17,027 nucleotides of DNA. Origin: Atopobium sp. UBA2090 (GTDB taxonomy: Bacteria > Actinomycetota > Coriobacteriia > Coriobacteriales > Atopobiaceae). Shown piece by piece: positions 1 to 5,260 of the stretch. The notes beneath the pieces were generated by a model. The model searched no databases and was not told where the DNA came from. It saw nothing but the letters and a program-made list of their open reading frames with translations. The DNA is taken from positions 8,364 to 25,390 of the forward strand of contig DCZG01000122.1 in assembly GCA_002331575.1 (NCBI GenBank), in the 5' to 3' direction. The stretch's first letter is position 1; every line of letters starts with the position of its first letter. A program made the translations under genes and the position numbers.

Positions 1-100
1 GCGGGCCGCACCCCTTTTCTGTATGCGGGGAGGCGCAAGCCGACGTCCTTCTCGCCCGCAAGCGACGCTGCGGGGAAGAGACGGTGCCGCTCTCTCATGG

Positions 101-168
101 GTGATTTACGCACGAAGGGCCCAAATAGTGGCGAAACGCCGAAAAATGCCCCTTCGTGCGTAAATCAC
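101..168. repeat. 19-bp perfect inverted repeat with 31-nt loop
   Basis: The left arm GTGATTTACGCACGAAGGG (101-119) is the exact reverse complement of 150-168. The loop contains a small nested hairpin (GGCG at 130-133, AAA, CGCC at 137-140). There is no T-tract, so it does not look like a standard terminator. Each arm contains CGCACGA or its complement (109-115 and 154-160), the same 7-mer found in the boxes near 15250-15352. It could be a protein-binding site, a hairpin formed in single-stranded DNA or RNA, or a remnant of a small mobile element. Its function is unknown. Confidence 0.85.
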
Positions 169-202
169 AAAAAGACTGATGTCAATCCGGGGCCACGAAC
201 CA

Positions 203-273
203 GAAAGTTGCATCACGAACGACCCCGAGAGCATCCGTAGCGCCGTTATCCATCCCCTCGTGATGCAACTTTC
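203..273. repeat. 16-bp perfect inverted repeat with 39-nt loop
   Basis: GAAAGTTGCATCACGA (203-218) is the exact reverse complement of 258-273. The total length (71 bp) is close to that of the preceding repeat at 101-168 (68 bp). The arm on the complementary strand continues as CACGAGGGG, resembling CACGAAGGG in the 101-168 repeat, so the two may be diverged members of one family. There is no T-tract and no adjacent gene start. Confidence 0.8.
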
Positions 274-355
274 AGCCAGACAACCCTCCCGCAGTCTTTC
301 GCCGTGCATCGAAACGCTTGATTGGCATTCCGGCTCGCGCGCCCACTTTTGATAA

Positions 356-422
356 CGCACATTTTGCCCCGTGGAAAGTGCGCCAACTGGGCTTTTGTCG
401 CCAATGCCAGGCAAAATGTACG
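356..422. repeat. Inverted repeat, 13-bp arms with one mismatch
   Basis: CGCACATTTTGCC (356-368) pairs with GGCAAAATGTACG (410-422). The inner 10 bp match perfectly and there is one mismatch in the outer part. The overall length (67 bp) matches the two preceding palindromes. The left arm again begins with CGCAC. Confidence 0.6.
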
Positions 423-444
423 ATAATCCCCATCCGGAAGCCGC

Positions 445-537
445 CGAGTTTGGCTCGCGGCGAGTTTGGCTCCTTTCAGCAAGCCTCTGAGCTGCGGGAG
501 CCATAATCGCTATCTCCCGGTGATTCTGGCTCCCCGC
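445..537. repeat. Four copies of a TGGCTCC-type box, one inverted
   Basis: CGAGTTTGGCTC occurs at 445-456 and again at 461-472, a 16-bp period. Related boxes are GGAGCCATAATC at 498-509, on the opposite strand, and GATTCTGGCTCC at 522-533. The consensus is roughly GAKTHTGGCTCC. The inverted and last copies also form an imperfect hairpin (494-507 with 523-537, one mismatch and one bulge). No coding role is apparent. Confidence 0.6.
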
Positions 538-579
538 GTTTCCGCAGGTTGACTGGCCGATAAGATCGTGAACCATGAG

Positions 580-601
580 CAAAATCGCCCGCACCAGGGC
601 G
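580..601 (-). terminator. Likely intrinsic terminator of the HAD-TPK gene
   Basis: Read on the minus strand, CGCCC, a 6-nt loop TGGTGC and GGGCG are followed by ATTTTGC. This lies 29 nt downstream of the HAD-TPK stop codon. The stem is only 5 bp and the T-tract short, so efficiency may be modest. A longer inverted repeat (GACTGGCC at 551-558 with GGCCAGTC at 624-631) encloses it and overlaps the stop codon at 630-632. Confidence 0.5.
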
Positions 602-629
602 GAAGTCACGAGCCCCAAGACCTGGCCAG

Positions 630-1976
630 TCAGCGGATGACGAAGACCGCCACGGCCCCCGACGCGCACGTCACGACGGCATCATCCGCGACCACGACGT
701 TCGAGACGCCGAGGTCGTCGAGAAGGCCCATCTCCCTGCGCTCGAGGTCCCACTTCATCCCGCGCTCCGAGACCACCGTGCCAGGCATGACGGCGATGGC
801 CGAGAGCGTCCTGCCACGGTCCGCCGGGCCCAGATTCCAGCTCCCCGCGCCCTCCGGCGAGACGATCCTCAGCTCGTAGCCGTCCTCCACGAGACGGGGA
901 CACGCGTCGGCGGCGCGGGCGAGAAGGCCAACCACCCCGAGTGCATGGTCGGGCCTGCCGCCCGTGGCACAGGTGACGGTGAGCTGGAGCGCGCGGCCCC
1001 GCCGCGCGGACTCGTGACGGGCGCAGTCGATGGCCAGCGAGAGGTCCGTCGCGTACTTCTCGACAGGAAAGCCGATCGTCGTGCTTGCTGCCGCATCCGC
1101 CCAGGCGAGGGCCTTCTCGCCAACCGAGTCCGAGTCGCCGCAGAACACGTCGGGAGACACGCCAGCCTCCTTGAGCGCCTCGGCGCCGCGGTCTGCGGCA
1201 ATGACGTAGTCGGCTTCAGCTGCGAGCTCGCGGACAAGATCGGGCGAGCTCGGACAGGGCGAGCCGTCGACCACGAGCGCGCGCATGACTCCCACCACCT
1301 TGGTCGCGGGGTCCGCGTAGTCACGGACGAGCGCGAGCGAGAGTTCGGCGTAGCCATGCACGAAGATGTCGGCGTAGGGGCGGATGGCCGCCTCGTCCCG
1401 ACCGTCATGGTCGTTGAAGATCGCCACAACGTGGAAGCCTGCGCGCTTGGATGTCTGGACCCCGAAGGGCGCGTCCTCGAAGACCCAGGTCGTCTCGAGG
1501 TCGGTGCCAAGACGCCTCAGGGCCTCGAGGTAGACGTCGGGGTACTCCTTGTCACGGCCACCGACGTCCTCGGTGCTCACGATCACGTCGAAGAGCGACC
1601 CCAGGCCGTGCGCGTCGAGGGCGCTGCGCACCTCGCGGGAGGGCGTCGACGTCGCGAGTGCCATCGGGATACCGGCCTCGTGAACGGCGAGAAGAAACTC
1701 CTTGCAGCCGGGGAAGATGGCCACCTCATGCTCGTACTTGTCGGCAACGTACGCGCAGATTTCCTCGTAGAGGCCCTCAGGACTCGTCCCCACGTGCTTC
1801 TCGTCACAGAGGATCCTGCACTCGTCGCGAAGGCAGAGCGACTCGATGCCAGCGAAGAAGGCCGGGTCGGCTGCCACTCCGTAGCGTTTGCACATGACGT
1901 CGATGACGGTGCCCCACATTCCCATCGAGTCGACGATGGTACCGTCGCAGTCGAAGATCGCTCCGCTTATCGGCAT
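630..1976 (-). CDS. HAD phosphatase fused to thiamine pyrophosphokinase
   Basis: This 448-residue protein has two enzyme domains. Residues 1-220 are a beta-phosphoglucomutase-like HAD hydrolase: motif I is DxDGT with D9 and D11, motif II has T109/S110, K143 is the likely motif III lysine, and motif IV is E167-D168. Residues 226-448 are a thiamine pyrophosphokinase: DRG at 262-264, GDSDS at 280-284, K307 and D311, GGRPDH at 339-344, KW at 408-409 and SN at 425-426. TPK transfers pyrophosphate from ATP to thiamine, making thiamine diphosphate. HAD enzymes that hydrolyse thiamine monophosphate are known in plants and bacteria, so the fused domain may supply thiamine from the monophosphate; this is an inference from the fusion, and a general sugar-phosphate phosphatase is the alternative. 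The ATG start has AAAGGAGC just upstream. The gene is divergent from the zinc-ribbon gene at 2091. I see no thiamine riboswitch upstream. Confidence 0.9.
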   Translation of the reverse strand: MPISGAIFDCDGTIVDSMGMWGTVIDVMCKRYGVAADPAFFAGIESLCLRDECRILCDEKHVGTSPEGLYEEICAYVADKYEHEVAIFPGCKEFLLAVHEAGIPMALATSTPSREVRSALDAHGLGSLFDVIVSTEDVGGRDKEYPDVYLEALRRLGTDLETTWVFEDAPFGVQTSKRAGFHVVAIFNDHDGRDEAAIRPYADIFVHGYAELSLALVRDYADPATKVVGVMRALVVDGSPCPSSPDLVRELAAEADYVIAADRGAEALKEAGVSPDVFCGDSDSVGEKALAWADAAASTTIGFPVEKYATDLSLAIDCARHESARRGRALQLTVTCATGGRPDHALGVVGLLARAADACPRLVEDGYELRIVSPEGAGSWNLGPADRGRTLSAIAVMPGTVVSERGMKWDLERREMGLLDDLGVSNVVVADDAVVTCASGAVAVFVIR

Positions 1977-2041
1977 GGTAGCTCCTTTGGTTTTACAACA
2001 GGCTTTTTTGATGATAACGGCCAGATGGGGCGGGCATACGG

Positions 2042-2051
2042 GTAAGCTTAC
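2042..2051. promoter_or_regulatory. 10-bp palindrome upstream of the zinc-ribbon gene
   Basis: GTAAGCTTAC is a perfect palindrome about 40 bp before the start codon at 2091, inside the 114-bp divergent intergenic region. It could be an operator or be fortuitous. No good -35/-10 pair is evident here for either gene. Confidence 0.25.
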
Positions 2052-2090
2052 GTCTGCACACGCACGCTATTCTCCGGAGGAATCTGAACC

Positions 2091-2273
2091 ATGGCTCGTT
2101 ACGACTACCAGTGTCCCAACTGTGGTACCCGCTTCGAGGTCGAGCACCCCATGAGCGCGCAGCCCAAGGTCACCTGCCCGCGATGCGGCCAGGAGGCGAA
2201 GCATGTCTTCGAGACCTCGGGCATCGTCTTCAAGGGCTCGGGCTTCTACAACACCGACCAGCGCGGGAAGTAG
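2091..2273 (+). CDS. FmdB-type zinc-ribbon small protein
   Basis: This 60-residue protein begins MARYDYQCPNCG, the hallmark of the FmdB putative regulatory protein family. Two CxxC knuckles (C8/C11 and C29/C32) would bind one zinc ion. After the zinc ribbon comes the family-typical segment ending in a GSGFYNTD-like stretch. The family is widespread and its role is poorly defined; the name comes from a regulator of formamidase genes, and no DNA target can be inferred here. The ATG is preceded by GGAGG at 2076-2080, a spacing of 10 nt. The gene stands alone, divergent from the HAD-TPK gene and convergent with rsmB. Confidence 0.9.
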   Translation: MARYDYQCPNCGTRFEVEHPMSAQPKVTCPRCGQEAKHVFETSGIVFKGSGFYNTDQRGK

Positions 2274-2295
2274 CGCCGTCCACATCCGGGTTCGG

Positions 2296-2324
2296 GAGGC
2301 CTCGCCACGCACGAGGCCTCTTTC
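2296..2324 (+). terminator. Intrinsic terminator of the zinc-ribbon gene
   Basis: GAGGCCTCG (2296-2304), a 7-nt loop and CGAGGCCTC (2312-2320) form a perfect 9-bp stem followed by TTTC. It lies 22 nt after the stop codon of the gene at 2091-2273. The T-tract is short. Confidence 0.7.
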
Positions 2325-2349
2325 ATGGAAAAGGGGCATGGAATAGGGG
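2324..2349. repeat. 13-bp tandem duplication at the edge of the REP-like element
   Basis: CATGGAAAAGGGG (2324-2336) is followed directly by CATGGAATAGGGG (2337-2349), one mismatch in 13. The second copy is the beginning of the inverted-repeat element at 2337-2410. The first copy carries the AAAA version found in the related element at 15150, sharing the 11-mer TGGAAAAGGGG with 15151-15161. Confidence 0.85.
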
Positions 2350-2410
2350 ACAGGTTCATATTCCATGTCATTCAGGGAACATGGAATATGAACCTGTCCC
2401 CTATTCCATG
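2337..2410. repeat. REP-like inverted pair of GGGGACAGGTT hairpins
   Basis: A 31-bp arm (2337-2367) is the exact reverse complement of 2380-2410, with 12 nt between them. Each arm is itself a hairpin: CATGGAATA pairs with TATTCCATG across a 13-nt loop starting GGGGACAGGTT. The pair sits between convergent genes and could stop transcription from both sides, although T-tracts are lacking. The outer end of the right arm encodes the last residues and the TAG stop of rsmB. A second element with the same loop motif but another stem lies at 15150-15453. The layout recalls REP/BIME sequences mobilised by REP-associated tyrosine transposases; no such gene is in the window. Confidence 0.85.
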
Positions 2411-3777
2411 CGCGTCAGGCGGGCGAGGAAGTGCGTGTCGGAGCGACCGTCGTCGAGGCTGACGCGTCCCCGCTCCGCCGCCAGCTCGAACCCCGCACCC
2501 TCGGCGCTTTCCAGGAACCCCTCCACCACCCGCTCGTCCTCCTCGGCGAGAAGTGAGCAGGTCGCGTACGCGAGCGTGCCGCCGACGCGAACCCTCGACG
2601 CTGCAGCCCAGAGGATGCGCAGCTGGAGGCTGGGCAACGAGTCTTCCCGCGCGGGGTCCACGACCTCGGGCGTGAGCGACCACGCGATCTCGGGATGTCG
2701 CCTCATCGTGCCGGTCCCCGAGCAGGGCGCATCGACGAAGACGACGTCGAAGTCGCGGTCGAGCGCGGACGGAAGATCGGGGCCTCCGAGCAGGGTCGCG
2801 TCGAGCACGACCGTCCACGTGTGCGCGGCGATTCCCGCGTCCTTCATGCGATGACGCGAGACGCACGCCTTTGCCTCGTCGACGTCAACCGCCACGATCT
2901 TCGCAGGTCCGCCCGCCGCGAGCGCGGCGGACTCCATGAGCACGGTCTTGGTGCCTCTCCCCTGCCCGACCTCGAGGGCCGCCTTTCCGGGACGCGGCGC
3001 CACCGCTTGGGCGACGTACTGGGCCGCCAGGTCGGCGGGAAGGACGTCCACCGCCTCGACCAGCCCCGACGCCGCGAGCGCGGACGGCCTCCCCAGCTCG
3101 AACGCCCCCTCCACCTCGCAGGCAACGGGCTCGCACCCAGCGTCTGCGAGCAGCGAGAAGGTCTCGTCGACGCTGTGACGCGCGCGGTTGGCGCCCACGT
3201 AGAGGGGGGCCGCGTCGAGCGCCGAGAGCGCCACGCGCCTCGCGGCGTCGCGCCCGCACGAGCTGACGACGGCGCTCACGAGCCAGGCGGGCAGCGCGCC
3301 CACCCGGGCGAGGTCGTCCTCGGTGAAGTCGCCCGTCTCGACCCGGTCGCGGGCGGCGACAAGGACGGGTAGGTCCTCGTCGACCACGCGGTGCAGCACC
3401 GCGTTGGCCAGCCCCGCCACGCGAGGCGCGACGGAGCGCACGAGCTCGACCCCCTGGCTCGTCGAGACATACGTGGGCGTCGAGAGGTAGAGCGCCTCGA
3501 AGACGGCGATGCGCAGCGCGTCGCGCACGCGCGGCTCGAGTCGGCCCCCGCGGCGAAGGTGCGCGTCGATCACGCGGTCGAGCTCGCCCTCCGCGGCGAC
3601 GGACCCCATCACGAGACGCGTCGCGAGGGCGCGGTCCCGCTCGTCGAGCGCCGCCATGCGAGACGAGGTCCGCAGCAGGTCACGGGCGCGGGCGTCGCGG
3701 CGACGTCGTTCGGACGCAAGATCGAGGGCGGCGGCGCGCGCCGGGGTGAGGCCGGCCACGGCTAGGCTCGCTTCCAC
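2401..3777 (-). CDS. rsmB: 16S rRNA (cytosine-967-C5) methyltransferase RsmB
   Basis: The 458-residue protein should methylate C967 of 16S rRNA using S-adenosylmethionine. Residues about 20-145 form the NusB-like RNA-binding domain and about 180-458 the RsmB/NOP methyltransferase domain. Motif IV is DAPCSGTG (349-356, C352) and motif VI is YATCS (404-408, C407); these are the two catalytic cysteines of the family. Motif I reads EVGQGRGTKT (269-278) rather than the usual DxCAAPGGKT. The GTG start overlaps the end of fmt by 16 bp and has no clear Shine-Dalgarno, suggesting translational coupling; a second GTG six codons in is possible. The stop codon TAG lies inside the inverted repeat at 2337-2410, so the C-terminal M-E comes from repeat sequence. 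It is the last gene of the priA-def-fmt-rsmB block. Confidence 0.93.
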   Translation of the reverse strand: MEASLAVAGLTPARAAALDLASERRRRDARARDLLRTSSRMAALDERDRALATRLVMGSVAAEGELDRVIDAHLRRGGRLEPRVRDALRIAVFEALYLSTPTYVSTSQGVELVRSVAPRVAGLANAVLHRVVDEDLPVLVAARDRVETGDFTEDDLARVGALPAWLVSAVVSSCGRDAARRVALSALDAAPLYVGANRARHSVDETFSLLADAGCEPVACEVEGAFELGRPSALAASGLVEAVDVLPADLAAQYVAQAVAPRPGKAALEVGQGRGTKTVLMESAALAAGGPAKIVAVDVDEAKACVSRHRMKDAGIAAHTWTVVLDATLLGGPDLPSALDRDFDVVFVDAPCSGTGTMRRHPEIAWSLTPEVVDPAREDSLPSLQLRILWAAASRVRVGGTLAYATCSLLAEEDERVVEGFLESAEGAGFELAAERGRVSLDDGRSDTHFLARLTRME

Positions 3778-4673
3778 GCGAGCGAGCCGCGCAGGCCGGA
3801 GGCCCAGGCGCGGGCGTCCATCTGGCGCTTGCCGTCCGGTCTCACGACCAGCGGCTCAATCGAGCCGTCGACGCAGCCGAGCAGCACGCGGCCGTGCTCG
3901 ACGAGGATCTCTCCCGCGGGAACGGTGTCGTCGGCCCTGCGCGCCGTCATGACGCGCAGACCCCGTCCGGCCACTTCGAGCCTCGCGGGCGCGGCGTCGG
4001 TCGACGCCTGCACACGACGGAGGTTGACGACTGTCGCGTCGGCTGGGTCGAGGAGCATCTCGGCCTTGGATATCTTGGCGGCGTAAGTCACGAGCGCGGG
4101 GTCCTGCTCGACCCACGCGACGGTCCCCGCCTCCATCTGGCCGAGGGCGGCAACGAGCTCGCGCGCCCCGACCTGCGCGAGCTCGGTCATGAGCTCCGCG
4201 CAGCCCTTCTCGCCGACCTCGACCTCGGCCTGGCGGCAGTACGCCCCCGCGTCGAGGTCGTGGACGACGCGCATGATCGAGACGCCCGCGCGCTCGTCCC
4301 CCTCGAGGATGGCGCGCTGGACCGGCGCCGCCCCGCGCCAGCGCGGCAGCGTCGACCCGTGCACGTTGACGCAGCCGAGAGGTGCCATGGCGAGAAGCTC
4401 GTCGGGCAGGATGCAGCCGAAGGCGGCGACGCACATGACGTCGGGCCTGGCCTCCCGCACGGCGTCGAGCACCTCGGGCGTGGCGCGGCGCGCCTCGAGC
4501 ACGGGCAGACCGAGCTCGAGGGCGCGGGCCTTGACGGGCGACGGGACGAGCTCACGGCCGCGGCCGCGGACGGCGTCCGGCCTCGTGACCACGAGCGTCA
4601 CCTCATGGTCGCGGGCGAGAAGCTCGAGCGAGGGCACGGCGAAGTCGGGCGTGCCCATGAAGGTGATGCGCAT
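3762..4673 (-). CDS. fmt: Methionyl-tRNA formyltransferase
   Basis: Fmt formylates initiator Met-tRNA with 10-formyltetrahydrofolate in the cytoplasm. The 303-residue length is normal. The N-terminal formyltransferase domain (1 to about 200) has the formyl-transfer residues N103, H105 and D141 in the NVHGSTLPRWRG (103-114) and HDLDAG (138-143) contexts. The C-terminal tRNA-binding domain follows. The ATG start has GGAGG about 5 nt upstream, and the gene begins 13 nt after the def stop codon. Its 3' end overlaps the rsmB start. Pairing with def is the usual arrangement, since deformylase undoes the modification on nascent proteins. Confidence 0.96.
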   Translation of the reverse strand: MRITFMGTPDFAVPSLELLARDHEVTLVVTRPDAVRGRGRELVPSPVKARALELGLPVLEARRATPEVLDAVREARPDVMCVAAFGCILPDELLAMAPLGCVNVHGSTLPRWRGAAPVQRAILEGDERAGVSIMRVVHDLDAGAYCRQAEVEVGEKGCAELMTELAQVGARELVAALGQMEAGTVAWVEQDPALVTYAAKISKAEMLLDPADATVVNLRRVQASTDAAPARLEVAGRGLRVMTARRADDTVPAGEILVEHGRVLLGCVDGSIEPLVVRPDGKRQMDARAWASGLRGSLAWKRA

Positions 4674-4686
4674 GGCGGCCTCCGCC

Positions 4687-5232
4687 CTAGTCCTCGACGG
4701 ACACGTCGCCGGGACGGGCCCCCGCCTCGAGGGCGTCGTGATAGTCGCGCATGGCGGTGACGCGCTGGCTCGGCGTGAGGTGGTCGATCATCGTGACGCC
4801 GTGCACGTGGTCGATCTCGTGCTGGAGGCAGATGGCGAGCAGGTTGTCGGCAGCCTCGTACTGCATGAGGTTGCCGTCGAGGTCGAGCGCCTGCACCACC
4901 ACGTGGCTCGGGCGGGTGACGGGCACCGTGATGCCGGGGAACGACAGGCAGCCCTCGCCGCTCTCGCGCTCCTCGCCGTCGGCGACGACGACCTTGGGGT
5001 TGATGAGCACGTAGGGGTTCTTCTTGCCCTGGCCGTAGTCGCAGTCGATGACCACGATCTGCCTCATGGCGCCCACCTGCGGACCCGCGAGACCGCAGCC
5101 GTCGGCGGCGTACATGTCGCGCAGCATGCGCTTGGCGAGCTTCTTGACCTCGGCGTCGATGGTCTCGATGGGCTCGCACTCCTCCGAGAGGCGCGGGTCG
5201 GGCGAGAGGACGATATCCTCGAGTGCGTTCAT
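4687..5232 (-). CDS. def: Peptide deformylase
   Basis: Def removes the N-formyl group from nascent proteins. The 181-residue protein has all three motifs: GCGLAGPQVG (45-54), EGCLS (93-97, metal ligand C95) and HEIDH (138-142, ligands H138 and H142, catalytic E139). I chose the ATG at 5232 rather than an upstream frame start because AGGAGC sits 4-9 nt before it and the family N-terminus (LSPDPRL) begins shortly after. It lies 28 nt after the priA stop codon and 13 nt before fmt, consistent with one transcript. Confidence 0.95.
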   Translation of the reverse strand: MNALEDIVLSPDPRLSEECEPIETIDAEVKKLAKRMLRDMYAADGCGLAGPQVGAMRQIVVIDCDYGQGKKNPYVLINPKVVVADGEERESGEGCLSFPGITVPVTRPSHVVVQALDLDGNLMQYEAADNLLAICLQHEIDHVHGVTMIDHLTPSQRVTAMRDYHDALEAGARPGDVSVED

Positions 5233-5260
5233 GGTGCTCCTATCAGTCGTGCGCGAAGCG

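Larger units (their letters stand above)
1..629. other. Gene-free intergenic region rich in inverted repeats
   Basis: I find no open frame here with a ribosome binding site, protein-like composition or a recognisable motif. The stretch is less GC-rich than the genes and holds a chain of stem-loop-capable sequences: about 48-78 (CCCGCA at 55-60 pairs with TGCGGG at 69-74), 101-168, 203-273, 356-422, 494-537 and 548-634. The strongest are listed separately. The first 20 bases, a GC-rich run followed by TTTTCT, could be the right arm and T-tract of a terminator for a gene outside the window, but the left arm is missing. The final part holds the likely terminator of the HAD-TPK gene. Confidence 0.6.

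Noticed and set aside
101..168. Intrinsic terminator
   Set aside because: The loop of about 30 nt and lack of a T-tract on either strand do not fit, and no gene ends nearby within the window.
246..482. Possible small minus-strand gene of 78 codons in the left intergenic region
   Set aside because: It runs through inverted-repeat arms, has no Shine-Dalgarno and no recognisable motif. The plus-strand frame at 318-506 fails for the same reasons.
1977..2090. TPP riboswitch before the HAD-TPK gene
   Set aside because: The 114-bp gap shows no CTGAGA-type core or three-way junction on the minus strand.
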